Shown here one piece after another: positions 54,319 through 62,455 of a stretch of 64,000 nucleotides of DNA. The notes under the pieces are model-generated. The model was not told the DNA's origin, did no database searches, and worked only from the letters and a program-made list of their open reading frames with translations. The position numbers and the translations under genes are program-made. The DNA comes from an uncultured Collinsella sp. Its GTDB lineage: Bacteria; Actinomycetota; Coriobacteriia; Coriobacteriales; Coriobacteriaceae. The stretch lies in the NCBI GenBank assembly GCA_934654625.1, contig CAKUGM010000002.1, forward strand, positions 16,553-80,552, in the 5' to 3' direction. Numbering within the stretch: the first letter of the stretch is position 1; every line of letters starts with the position of its first letter.

Positions 54319-54915
54319 ATGACGGCAGACCATAGCCTACAGATTCTTCTTGATGAGCTGGGCAGACTTCCGGGCATTGGCCCCAAGTCGGCTCAGCGCA
54401 TCGCGTATTACCTGCTGGAATCCGACGTTGAGGAGGCACGTCGCCTGGCAGACGCCATCCTCTCCGTCAAGGAGCAGGTGCATTTTTGCAGCCGTTGCTT
54501 TAACTACGCTACGGATGACGAGTGCGCCATCTGCGAGGACTCCACGCGCGATACCACGCGCATCTGCGTGGTGGGCGAGCCTCGCGACGTTACGGCGATC
54601 GAGCGCACAGGGTCCTATCACGGTCTTTATCATGTGCTCGGCGGCGTGATCAGCCCTATGGACAAGATCGGTCCCGAGCAGCTCCATGTCCGCGAGTTGC
54701 TGGCGCGTTTGGGAACCGAGGATATTCACGAGGTCATTATCGCCACCAATCCCAATATCGAGGGCGAGACCACGGCGAGCTATTTGGCGCGCACCATCAA
54801 GCCTCTTGGCATCGAGGTGAGCCGTCTGGCGAGCGGTCTTCCCGTGGGCGGTGACCTGGAGTATGCCGACGAGCTTACGCTCGGTCGTGCTATCGAGGCC
54901 CGTCGCACGCTGTAG
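54319..54915 (+). CDS. recR: Recombination protein RecR
   Basis: 198 residues. It works with RecF and RecO to load RecA at gaps. HhH near the start ([20 protein letters not shown]), the Cys4 zinc finger ([16 protein letters not shown]), and a TOPRIM domain ([14 protein letters not shown], then [14 protein letters not shown]). It is coupled to ybaB, with no separate ribosome site. Confidence 0.96.
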   Translation: MTADHSLQILLDELGRLPGIGPKSAQRIAYYLLESDVEEARRLADAILSVKEQVHFCSRCFNYATDDECAICEDSTRDTTRICVVGEPRDVTAIERTGSYHGLYHVLGGVISPMDKIGPEQLHVRELLARLGTEDIHEVIIATNPNIEGETTASYLARTIKPLGIEVSRLASGLPVGGDLEYADELTLGRAIEARRTL

Positions 54916-54978
54916 ATTTGGGTTTGGTCGTGTACTCACGGGCAAAAACTGTCCGATAACCGAATAGCCGATCTTTTG

Positions 54979-55019
54979 GCACGCCTTCGGCACGATTTCC
55001 GAAGGCGTGCTGCTATGAT
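54979..55019 (+). promoter_or_regulatory. Hairpin and promoter candidate upstream of the second kinase cluster
   Basis: 12-bp stem GCACGCCTTCGG / CCGAAGGCGTGC (54979-55010), followed by TATGAT at 55014-55019, a -10 candidate preceded by TGC. The hairpin lacks a T-run, so termination of recR is uncertain. Confidence 0.4.
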
Positions 55020-55067
55020 TACGAACAGTGTGTCATTTTCCCGCGCAATTGCAGCGGGGGGGTATCA

Positions 55068-56060
55068 ATGAAGGCCTTGCCTAATTTGAGAACGTCGACG
55101 ACGCGTCGGCGTTTGCGCTCACTGTTGCCGTCGGCAATGATGGGCTTGGTTACGTTTTCGTTTACCTTGCTTTTTGTGGGGGCAGCGGCCTATACGGTAT
55201 CGCTTCCCTCGTTGATGAAAGATCCCGAGGGAAAGTCGTTTGTGCTGCTTGACGCCGCGGGCCGCACGGCGGGCTCTTCTGCGTCTGGCATGTGGACGAG
55301 TCTTTTTCGCCAGATGATGTTTGGCGAGGATGCTGCTGGGGGGTCCTCTGAGACGGGCTCCGACACCGGTGCTGGTTCTGCGGGGAGCATGACCGGTATT
55401 TCCCTTTCCGGTCTTATGAACACAACGGTTGCAGATGCCGAGGCCAAGAAGGATGAGGCCAATGCCGGGCAGACTCCCGGCTCCGATGAGGGCAAAACCG
55501 ATCCTGCGCCCTCTGCTCCCGATACTCCCTCCAAGCCCGATGACGGCAAGGACGATACGGGAAAAGACGATACCGGCAAGGATGATGGTAAGGACGACAA
55601 GCCTGGTTTGGAACTGAGTGAGGCGGACAAAGAGTACCGTCAGTGGATGCTCGGCCGCCTGACGAGGTTGGATGAACTTGCCGCCGAGGTCAACAGCTTG
55701 ACCGAGGAGTTCAACCGTTGCGCTCTGAGTACAGATTTGGCTACTCGTCAAACAGCTGCTGCCAGGGTGGAGAGGGCGAACGAAAAGATTTGGATCGAAT
55801 TTAGCAAGACGGTTAACGGCCATGTCACGCCTGCAGGTTCGCAGCTCATAGATCAACGATCGCGTCTCATTGGCTCGTATCGATGCCTGAGAGACTACCT
55901 GGGTTGTCTCGACGCCGCCTGGTCCAACAATCTCGATTTCGCCGATCCCTCTCAGCATGTGAGCGAGTTCATGGAGCCGCTGACAGAAACTATGAATGAA
56001 AGCGGCCAGAACAAATATCTCGCCGAGTACGGACCCAAGCGCGCGGGGATCGTGCTATGA
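55068..56060 (+). CDS. Membrane-anchored protein of the second kinase/FHA triad
   Basis: 330 residues. Basic start (TRRRLRSLLPS), one transmembrane helix (MMGLVTFSFTLLFVGAAAYT), then an outside part. The middle is low complexity, with Asp/Lys/Gly repeats (GKDDTGKDD), and the C-terminal ~150 residues are helical (LTRLDELAAEVNSLTEEFNR). I do not recognise a family. The ATG sits 5 nt after a run of seven G that acts as the ribosome site; a change in run length would change its strength. Its stop overlaps the kinase start (ATGA), so the two are coupled. Confidence 0.75.
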   Translation: MKALPNLRTSTTRRRLRSLLPSAMMGLVTFSFTLLFVGAAAYTVSLPSLMKDPEGKSFVLLDAAGRTAGSSASGMWTSLFRQMMFGEDAAGGSSETGSDTGAGSAGSMTGISLSGLMNTTVADAEAKKDEANAGQTPGSDEGKTDPAPSAPDTPSKPDDGKDDTGKDDTGKDDGKDDKPGLELSEADKEYRQWMLGRLTRLDELAAEVNSLTEEFNRCALSTDLATRQTAAARVERANEKIWIEFSKTVNGHVTPAGSQLIDQRSRLIGSYRCLRDYLGCLDAAWSNNLDFADPSQHVSEFMEPLTETMNESGQNKYLAEYGPKRAGIVL

Positions 56061-57883
56061 CGGAGGAGATTCTCAAGGCTGCGGACACGCATGTTGAGCC
56101 TGCTCGTCCGCTGCGCGTTATCCACGTTGAAGATTTTGAATCCGCCGCACCGCTTTCCGATGGGGAGCGCGATGCGTGTCGCCGTCGTTTCACCACCTTG
56201 TTTGCAGACGAGGCACGTACACGCCGCGGCGGTTTGGGCCGCGTGACCTACGTGACCAATGCGCTGGGCGAATGCTATGCATGCAAGACCCTCGTCATGC
56301 CCGAGCGAGCCGCCGATGAGGACGCTGCCGCCTGCGACCGTCGCGATGAGCTGCTGCGCATCGCGTTTCGCAAGGAGTACGAGTGTCATCGCGCGCTTTC
56401 GGGCTTCAAGGGCTTCCCTCGCCTCTACGGTTATGGCTTTGTGGATGGCGCCCCCGCCATCATTATGGAGTGGGTCGAGGGCATGACGCTCGCGCAGGCG
56501 CGCTATGCGCTTGCGGTCGATGACGACGGTCGCCTGTCGCCGCTTGCGGCGGCGCAGATTGGCCGCGGGCTTTTTGAGCTGCTGGCGCGCATGGATCTTG
56601 CGGGGGACGGCTTTGTCCACCGCGATATCTCGCCATCAAATATTATGGTGCGCACAGGCCACCTTTCGCTTGAACGGCAATCGGACGAGGGCAAGTTCGA
56701 TCTGTGCCTTATCGACTTTGGCTCTTCGTCCATGGTGCAGCCTGCAGACCCTACCTTTACCGAGAGATTTTCTACAGCGCGCCGCGCTACGCCCGCGTAT
56801 GCTCCGCCCGAGATGCTCTCGGACGATATCGCGCACGTGGAGCGTCTGCGCACGTCTCCTGCTGTGGATGTGTACGCAGCCGCGAGCGTGGTGTATGAGC
56901 TGCTGTCTGGCGAGACGCCCTATGCCCAGGCATTGCGCGGTGCCGAAGACGGCGACCAGCCCGTCGCTTCGGCCTATCGCGTGAAGGTCGATACGGCTCC
57001 CGCTCAGCTTGTGTGCGCTCATTGCTCTGGGGCTGATATGAAATCGGTTTTGGTGCGCGAGCCCGAGGTGGCGGTTGCCGCCTATCAGGCCACGATCGAT
57101 ACGCCGCTTTTGCCGGAGTCGGAAGGTTTGCGCCTTTGCCTAGAGCTTGTTGACGATCAACTTGCCGAGATGGTGATGACCTGCTTGGTGACGGCACAGG
57201 ACAAACGTCCCGAGGCGCGCGCCGTACGCGATGGCTTGGCGGCGTTTTGCAGGCATTATGCGCAAAACGTCCAGAGGGCCGTTGCGGGCGACCCGCTTAT
57301 TCCCTGCATGATGGGGGCGTCGTGGCTTGACTCGGCCTCGCCGTTTACGGTGCGCCGCGTGGTGCGCTCGATGGGAAAGGCTGTGGCGGCCGCCATTTGG
57401 TGCGCGGTGGCGCTCACTACCGCGTTTTTGCTGCGTGGCACGGCTGCTACATTGCGCTTTGACACGATGGTTTGGGCGGGCGAACTTGGCTGGCTGCAGG
57501 TGCTTGCCGCTTTGGCCCTGCCGCCGGTGATGGCACTTGCGGCGCGGGGACGCGACCGCTGCACGCGCGAGGGCTTTTTGCGCGGTACGCTTGGTTTGGT
57601 TGTGGGTGCTGCCTTTATCATGGGCCTGCTTGCGTGCACGGCGGTCGATCCTGCGGCACGTGGCCGCGGCATGGTGACGGCGCTCTTTACGGCGAGCGCG
57701 GCGGGTTGGTGCCCCATCGTGCTGGATTACGCGATGGCGGTTGTTCCCGCGATGCTGCATGAACGTCGCCGGCGCTTGGCGGCGGCAAGCGAGCGTCGTA
57801 CTGCTGCATTTGGCGGTGCCCAAGCGGGACGTGTGGCAGAACTTCAATCAGCTTCGGCGGGTTCGAATAACGAGGAGCAATAG
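56057..57883 (+). CDS. Membrane Ser/Thr kinase
   Basis: 608 residues. Kinase domain about 50-395: glycine loop GLGRVTYV (weakly conserved), HRDISPSNI catalytic loop, IDFGSSS, TPAYAPPEM, DVYAAASVVYELLSGETPYA. The domain contains an insertion with CAHCSG. The C-terminal part has about five helices (AAAIWCAVALTTAFLL, LVVGAAFIMGLLACTA). It lacks PASTA repeats. Partners are probably the membrane protein encoded upstream and the FHA protein encoded 4 nt downstream. Confidence 0.88.
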   Translation: MTEEILKAADTHVEPARPLRVIHVEDFESAAPLSDGERDACRRRFTTLFADEARTRRGGLGRVTYVTNALGECYACKTLVMPERAADEDAAACDRRDELLRIAFRKEYECHRALSGFKGFPRLYGYGFVDGAPAIIMEWVEGMTLAQARYALAVDDDGRLSPLAAAQIGRGLFELLARMDLAGDGFVHRDISPSNIMVRTGHLSLERQSDEGKFDLCLIDFGSSSMVQPADPTFTERFSTARRATPAYAPPEMLSDDIAHVERLRTSPAVDVYAAASVVYELLSGETPYAQALRGAEDGDQPVASAYRVKVDTAPAQLVCAHCSGADMKSVLVREPEVAVAAYQATIDTPLLPESEGLRLCLELVDDQLAEMVMTCLVTAQDKRPEARAVRDGLAAFCRHYAQNVQRAVAGDPLIPCMMGASWLDSASPFTVRRVVRSMGKAVAAAIWCAVALTTAFLLRGTAATLRFDTMVWAGELGWLQVLAALALPPVMALAARGRDRCTREGFLRGTLGLVVGAAFIMGLLACTAVDPAARGRGMVTALFTASAAGWCPIVLDYAMAVVPAMLHERRRRLAAASERRTAAFGGAQAGRVAELQSASAGSNNEEQ

Positions 57884-57886
57884 GTC

Positions 57887-58837
57887 ATGGCTTTTTCTGA
57901 TGAATTGACGCCGTGCGGCGTGATGTTTGACGTGTTCAAGCGGTCCTGTGGCATCAAGCACAACGAGCTTGCCGAAATGGTGCTCTCCAGCCGTCCGCTT
58001 TCCGACGGCCGCAGCCCAAAGAGCCGTACTTCCGACCGTTCTTGGGTTTCGCGCTTTATCGTGCACGCGCCCGCAGGTTCGCTGCAGGAGCGCTATTTTG
58101 CCGATTACGGTCGCGCGGCCGCGCGCGTCATGAGCCGTCTGCGGACTCGCGGCTCAAAGGTTTTTGAGCCTCAACAGATTTTGGACGTGGTTTGCGGTGA
58201 TGCCGGCCAGGCTATGGATGTGGCGCTTGCTGCGTGCCATCAGGATGCGCATCTGTATCGCAACATGCTCGATCGCATTAGATTGAGCTCCGGCACGACG
58301 GTGGGGGAGCGCGCCGAGGCCGCGCTCGTGCTGTTTGTGGCGGTTGGCTGCTCGGGCAACGTTGGCAAAGCCGTTGCCTATACGGCCGACTACGTGCGTT
58401 CCATGCATGTGAACCTTATGTCCACGCCGGTGATGACGGAGGTTGAAACCTCGGATCTTTCGCCGAGCGAGGTGTGGGGGCTTTGCCTGGGACTCATTCG
58501 TGTACGCGATGGTTATGTATGCGGCGCTCCGTATTGGATCGAGCCGACGGAGGAGGGCGTGACGCTCGGTGCGCTTGCGCTGGGCGATAGCGATATCACC
58601 GATGTCGATTCTGATGTTTCGGCCGAGCATGCACACATCTGGCGAAGCGACCGCGATGGCTGGCTCATCAAGGACCTGGGCTCCTCGAATGGAACGCTCG
58701 TCGTGGACGGTGCCAATCGCGCCGAAAACAAGGTACAGGGAGACGCTGCGGTTCCGCTGCATGCGGGCGATGAACTCCGTTTGGGCGCTAGCACCGTTTT
58801 TGCCGTGGTAGAGGGCACGCCGGAGCGCTGGGCATAG
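57887..58837 (+). CDS. FHA-domain protein of the second kinase triad
   Basis: 316 residues. The N-terminal ~200 residues are helical and unknown to me. The C-terminal FHA domain (~225-310) has DVSAEHAHIWRSDRDGW, KDLGSSNGTLVV and AGDELRLGAST. It starts with GAGGAGC upstream of the ATG, 3 nt after the kinase stop. It probably binds the phosphorylated kinase or a target. A bidirectional hairpin follows. Confidence 0.88.
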   Translation: MAFSDELTPCGVMFDVFKRSCGIKHNELAEMVLSSRPLSDGRSPKSRTSDRSWVSRFIVHAPAGSLQERYFADYGRAAARVMSRLRTRGSKVFEPQQILDVVCGDAGQAMDVALAACHQDAHLYRNMLDRIRLSSGTTVGERAEAALVLFVAVGCSGNVGKAVAYTADYVRSMHVNLMSTPVMTEVETSDLSPSEVWGLCLGLIRVRDGYVCGAPYWIEPTEEGVTLGALALGDSDITDVDSDVSAEHAHIWRSDRDGWLIKDLGSSNGTLVVDGANRAENKVQGDAAVPLHAGDELRLGASTVFAVVEGTPERWA

Positions 58838-58897
58838 GGCCTAGGGCGGCGCATGCGGTGCCGAGCCCTCGTTCGAGCGATGCGTGCAGTCAAGGTC

Positions 58898-58970
58898 AAA
58901 ACCCACGCACAAACGACAACTTTTCGCCAGAAATAAGGAAAAGTGAACGTTTGTGCGTGGGTTTCTTTTT
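58898..58970. repeat. Long hairpin repeat, copy 1 (bidirectional terminator)
   Basis: Arms AAACCCACGCACAAACG and CGTTTGTGCGTGGGTTT (17 bp) with an inner TTTTC/GAAAA pair. Followed by CTTTTT on plus. It separates the FHA gene from the convergent DUF2752 gene. Copies 2 and 3 lie at 60779 and 63961. Confidence 0.85.
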
Positions 58971-58990
58971 GGCGTGGCGGGCGGGGCCAT

Positions 58991-59308
58991 CTATTGCATA
59001 TTGCGTTTTATGGTGCGCGCGATGATGCGAGCGGTATCGATAGTGGCAGCAATCGCGGCGGCGGCAAGTATCAACACGAGAGGGTTCGACCTGATTGCCG
59101 CTTGGATATTTCCATGCAGTAGCAAGACGATGCCGGTTTTAACTCCGCATCCTATGCAGCGATGTCCTGGTTGGTTGCATAGGTACATAAAAGGGTCCGT
59201 GGTGAGCATGATGGCGCCGAGCGCGAGTGTTGCTAGGTAGACCGTCAAGCGCGCTCGGCGCCAACTGGACATGCTCGTCTCGCCGCAACGGCTCGAGCGG
59301 CTAGTCAT
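58991..59308 (-). CDS. DUF2752 membrane protein, copy 1
   Basis: 105 residues with the DUF2752 motif: two cysteines and a lysine (CIGCGVKTG), LLHGNIQAAIRSNPLVLI, and helices on each side. The typical family form is CPxCGxTR; here Arg is replaced by Gly-like sequence. Function is unknown; many members are near the envelope. Its ATG overlaps the end of the upstream gene by 8 nt. The paralogue at 60872 is about 75% identical by eye. Confidence 0.75.
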   Translation of the reverse strand: MTSRSSRCGETSMSSWRRARLTVYLATLALGAIMLTTDPFMYLCNQPGHRCIGCGVKTGIVLLLHGNIQAAIRSNPLVLILAAAAIAATIDTARIIARTIKRNMQ

Positions 59309-59754
59309 CGAGCTTCCATATTCCCCTGAGGCACTGTATTGATCCGATAAGTTGGAGGACGTACGCCCATTCAAACATCCAGGCAACGCAGCAGATGCCA
59401 ACGTTCCAAATCACAATGGAAGCAACGAAATTGAAGAGTGCCAAGGCAAGTTGAACGCAAGAGACGATTCTGAGGGATTTCTTTGGGATTTTAGCAACCA
59501 GGATAACGATGGAAAGTGCCGTAATGACAAACAGGATAACGAGCGTGGCATTCCATAACGTGGGGTATGCCGTGTCGACACTAACAGTAACCTCGGCCTC
59601 GTTTTTTGTCGGGCCAAGTGCAGAACCTAGCCACGCTACGAGACCGAAAAGGAGGAAGCCGGCGCCGCCGACGATATTGATGAGCGCACCGGTTTTTAGA
59701 ATCGAGTGCTCGCGACCGGGCTGTTTATTCTGATTTTCGGGGGGGGGTTGGCAT
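59301..59754 (-). pseudogene. Four-helix membrane protein, frameshifted at a C9 tract (possibly phase-variable)
   Basis: From the ATG at 59754 (after AAGGA) the frame reads MPTPPRKSE and stops. With one more C (10) or two fewer (7) in the tract (plus-strand G 59739-59747), it opens into ~150 residues: ENQNKQPGREHS, then four hydrophobic helices (for example INIVGGAGFLLFGLVAWLG, LVILFVITALSIVILVA, LFNFVASIVIWNVG) and a C-terminal KLDD. The remaining frame has no stop, so it is not decayed. It overlaps the DUF2752 start. Confidence 0.7.
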
Positions 59755-59820
59755 GGTTGCTATCCTTTCTTAGAAACAGTCTGGTATTTGCCATCTTTAA
59801 TTCTCGTTCTTTAGGGCAAG

Positions 59821-59840
59821 AATTTGTTGAGCAACAAATT
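59821..59840. promoter_or_regulatory. Palindrome AATTTGTTG-AG-CAACAAATT
   Basis: Perfect 9-bp arms around AG, 67 bp upstream of the frameshifted gene's start. Shares the GTTG-(A)G-CAAC core with the sites at 2943, 4693, 60704 and 63885. Confidence 0.55.
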
Positions 59841-59922
59841 GGGCGGTGCTGTTGCAATGACAAGAGGAGTGCCGTACTGGCGCATTGCCGCAGAGGGCGC
59901 CTCGTTCCAAATTCGGGTTTAC

Positions 59923-59953
59923 TAAAAATGGAGCCCGCAGTGACGGGCTCCAT
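59923..59953 (-). terminator. Rho-independent terminator after the zinc-free cassette gene
   Basis: 10-bp stem ATGGAGCCCG / CGGGCTCCAT, TTTTTAGT on the minus strand. Confidence 0.85.
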
Positions 59954-59985
59954 TTGGGAAGGCTTGCCATGAGATGCCGGTTACC

Positions 59986-60650
59986 TTATGAGAGACCATC
60001 CAGCGAGGGAAGGTCTGATGTGCTCCACGTGGAAGATTCCGCTACTTTCTTGTCTCGGCAGAATGCGAAGACGAGGTCGGTATTCGTATAAAGGACGAGG
60101 CAGCTAGCCGATCCTTCATCCTCGGGGTCGTCGCAGACTAATGTGAAACGAGAAACGTTGTTCGTCCCGCTTTCTTTGAGAAAGAGCGTAACGGCATCGC
60201 GGTCCGAGTCTTTATCCTCTACCCAGGTGCCCGTGAAAGAGGTCGAATCATAGGAGCCGCTGACATTAAGTTCTGCTGTACCGGCAGGGCCGAGTACGAG
60301 GGTCGTTTGCATGGCGGCTTTGACGTGGGCGTCGTCAAGGTCCATATCGTTGACGCCCGTGGTGGTTACTCCGATGCCATACCATGTGTCGACATACCAT
60401 GGGCCCGAATGCGAGCTGCTTGTGGATTTTGATTTCGTTTTTGAGGACGAAGATACCCATTTTGCTGGGGACGAAGGCGTCGAAGTCAAAATGTTGGCAA
60501 GCAGAATTCCACCGATGGCTACAACGGCGATAACGACTGCGGTGATGCAAACAATGAACCTACCGCGCTTTTTCGTGGGGGGGGGGTATTTTGTTGCTGC
60601 TCCACCGGGGCGCTTGCCGTGTCGGGTGCGATTTGGTTGTCGTTGTTCAT
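59986..60650 (-). pseudogene. Single-span exported-domain protein, frameshifted at a C10 tract (possibly phase-variable)
   Basis: ATG at 60650 after AAAGGAG. The sequence reads MNNDNQIAPDTASAPVEQQQ, then a run of ten C (plus-strand G 60577-60586), after which this frame soon meets a stop. Eleven C, or eight, would join it to KKRGRFIVCITAVVIAVVAI, a membrane helix, and an extracytoplasmic domain of ~160 residues (VDTWYGIGVTTTG, TLVLGPAGTAEL, TSFTGTWVEDKD, VFAFCRDKK, DLPSLDGLS). The latter is shared with 61188-62339 and 62456-63103. Confidence 0.7.
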
Positions 60651-60703
60651 AACCTACTCCTTTCGAATGCTGACTTCTCTATAGTCTCCTTCCACTCCGT
60701 AAA

Positions 60704-60721
60704 TCAGTTGAGCAACAAATT
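60704..60721. promoter_or_regulatory. Operator-like TCAGTTG-AG-CAACAAATT, copy B
   Basis: 54 bp upstream of the start of the frameshifted gene; same word at 63885-63902 at the same distance from its gene. Confidence 0.5.
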
Positions 60722-60778
60722 GAGCGGAGGCATTGAGCGGATGGGCGCCTGCGATGGAGTGATGCTCGGTGCCAAATC

Positions 60779-60845
60779 AAAACCCGCGCACAAACGACAA
60801 CTTTTCGTCAATAATAAGGAAAAGTGAACGTTTGTGCGTGGGTTT
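60779..60845. repeat. Long hairpin repeat, copy 2
   Basis: AAACCCGCGCACAAACG and CGTTTGTGCGTGGGTTT, with the same inner GAAAA pair; one G-T wobble. It separates the second DUF2752 gene from the promoter of the frameshifted gene. Confidence 0.85.
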
Positions 60846-60871
60846 CTTTTTGTCGCGGCGGATAGGGCAAT

Positions 60872-61132
60872 CTATTTCACGCTGCGTTTTGCGGCGCGTG
60901 CAATGATGCAAGCAGTATCGATAGCGGCGGCGATTGTGCATGCGGCAAGTATCAACACGAGAGGGTTCGACTTGATTGCCGCTTGGATATTTCCATGTAG
61001 CAGCAAGAAAATGCCAGTTTTAACTCCGCATCCTAGGCAATGGTGTCCGGGTTGGTTGCATAGGTACGTAAAAGAGTCTGCGGCAACTTGAATGAAGCTC
61101 ATAGCGTATGCCAAGCTAAAAAGGGAGCTCAT
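60872..61132 (-). CDS. DUF2752 membrane protein, copy 2
   Basis: 86 residues with CLGCGVKTG, LLHGNIQAAIKSNPLVLI and flanking helices. The first ATG (61132) sits in the loop of a terminator-like hairpin (61119-61152), with AAGGGAG as its ribosome site, while a second ATG at 61102 lies outside the hairpin. So the start is uncertain and may be regulated by that structure. Close paralogue of 58991-59308; both lie next to the long hairpin repeat. Confidence 0.7.
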   Translation of the reverse strand: MSSLFSLAYAMSFIQVAADSFTYLCNQPGHHCLGCGVKTGIFLLLHGNIQAAIKSNPLVLILAACTIAAAIDTACIIARAAKRSVK

Positions 61133-61152
61133 AAAAACGAGCTCCCTTTTGA
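61119..61152 (-). terminator. Hairpin between the Ltp-domain gene and DUF2752 copy 2
   Basis: GGGAGCTC / GAGCTCCC with A-tract and T-tract sides (on minus: GGGAGCTC, loop with the ATG, GAGCTCCC, TTTTT). It may terminate the upstream gene or act as an attenuator over the DUF2752 start. Confidence 0.7.
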
Positions 61153-61187
61153 TAACTTACTATGAGAACTGTGTAAGAACGCGGGAC

Positions 61188-62339
61188 TTAATATCCGACG
61201 GCGGCGAGACCGTAAGCGATTTGGCTCGAGGTGAAGCCTTCGTATTCGAGCTGGTCGTAGAGCTCGGAACGCGACATACTCATGGAGTCCAGGTAGTCTT
61301 GGGCGCACTCGGCACATTGCTCGTTCCAGTTTGCACCGCAGTGTTCGATGGCGTAGTCGATCTCTGATGAACTAAATCCTTCGTATTCGAGTTGATCGCG
61401 CAGTCCCGATTCGGAAAAGCCTCCGACATTGTGGAGGTAGGCCTGCGCGCTTTCCAGAGCATTGCTCTGGCCAAGGGTTGCGGAAGAGCTGGATGAGCGT
61501 TCGCCCGAGCGGGAGCTGGAATGCTCACGGGAGGATGAGCTGTCACTTGAATGGGAACTGCTGGTCGGCGAAGAGCTGTCTGGCGAGGGGAGATCAAAGC
61601 GACTCCAGGGGCTGGACTGCGCTGCTTGTTTATCTCGGCAGAATGTTAGGATCACATCGGTCTCACCGTTTGTAACAAGGCCAGCGAGCGACTGTTTGTC
61701 ATTGGGATTACTGCAGAATAGTGTGAACTGAATGAAGGGGGCTTTGCCATCGTCACTGAGGCGGAGTGCTGCCGAGCGATAATCTCCGTTGTCGTGCTCG
61801 TTTTCTTCCCAGGAACCAGTCCAATTGTCGGAACCAAGATGAAGTTTCGCAGTTCCGTTCGCATCAATCACGAGGGTCGCATCAGTTTTATCGCTAAAGC
61901 GCAGGTTCTCGATGCCCGAGGTGGTGCCGCCGGCACAATACCAAGTGCCAATGCACCACGGTTTGGGAGAGATCAAAGGAATCAGAACATTGACAAGCAG
62001 GATGCCAAAGACGGCTACGGCGGCAAGGGCGGCGACGATGCGGGGGATGGGTTTGCCGTTTGGCTTTTTTGGCGTGGTGATGGGACTTGTCGGGACGTTT
62101 GGCGTGCTAGGGACGGTCTGGCTAGCGCTGGGGTTGGCGACGTTTCCCGTGTGATCGGCGGAGCGCACCGCGTCTTCGGCGGGAGAGCTGTCTCCTCTTT
62201 CCTGGGCGCTCGCATCGTCTACGTTTTCCGCTCGTGAGTTGTTCGATGCTCCGGTTGCCGTCTCATCCAGACGAAAGCCGCATTCGGTGCAGAACGTAGC
62301 TCCCTCTTTGGATACATGGCCGCAATGGGGGCAAATCAT
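61188..62339 (-). CDS. Zinc-ribbon membrane protein with two C-terminal Ltp repeats
   Basis: 383 residues. Zinc ribbon (CPHCG, CTECG), an acidic linker, one helix (RIVAALAAVAVFGILLVNVL), the cassette's extracytoplasmic domain (CIGTWYCAGGTTSGIENL, WTGSWEE, TFCRDKQAAQ), a Ser-rich spacer and then, at ~292-383, two repeats matching the Ltp/Lipoprotein_Ltp pattern (YLHNVGGFSESGLRDQLEYE, then YLDSMSMSRSELYDQLEYEG). Ltp proteins are best known from phage superinfection exclusion and as surface helices. The ATG at 62339 follows AGGAGAT. Its role here is unknown. Confidence 0.85.
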   Translation of the reverse strand: MICPHCGHVSKEGATFCTECGFRLDETATGASNNSRAENVDDASAQERGDSSPAEDAVRSADHTGNVANPSASQTVPSTPNVPTSPITTPKKPNGKPIPRIVAALAAVAVFGILLVNVLIPLISPKPWCIGTWYCAGGTTSGIENLRFSDKTDATLVIDANGTAKLHLGSDNWTGSWEENEHDNGDYRSAALRLSDDGKAPFIQFTLFCSNPNDKQSLAGLVTNGETDVILTFCRDKQAAQSSPWSRFDLPSPDSSSPTSSSHSSDSSSSREHSSSRSGERSSSSSATLGQSNALESAQAYLHNVGGFSESGLRDQLEYEGFSSSEIDYAIEHCGANWNEQCAECAQDYLDSMSMSRSELYDQLEYEGFTSSQIAYGLAAVGY

Positions 62340-62455
62340 GGCAATCTCCTACTCATGGGTTTGACGGCAACACCGGTTGCCGAGCGCTGCTGTCGCGTCG
62401 TGGATTGGTTCAGGGGACGTTTGTTCAGTCGCTTAACGAGCTGCTTTCGGCCACC

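Noticed and set aside
62340..62455. A further copy of the GTTG/CAAC palindrome upstream of the Ltp-repeat gene
   Set aside because: GGCAAC-acc-GGTTGCC at about 62351-62366 has the half-sites in the opposite order, and TTCAGTCGCTTAAC is too far from the consensus.
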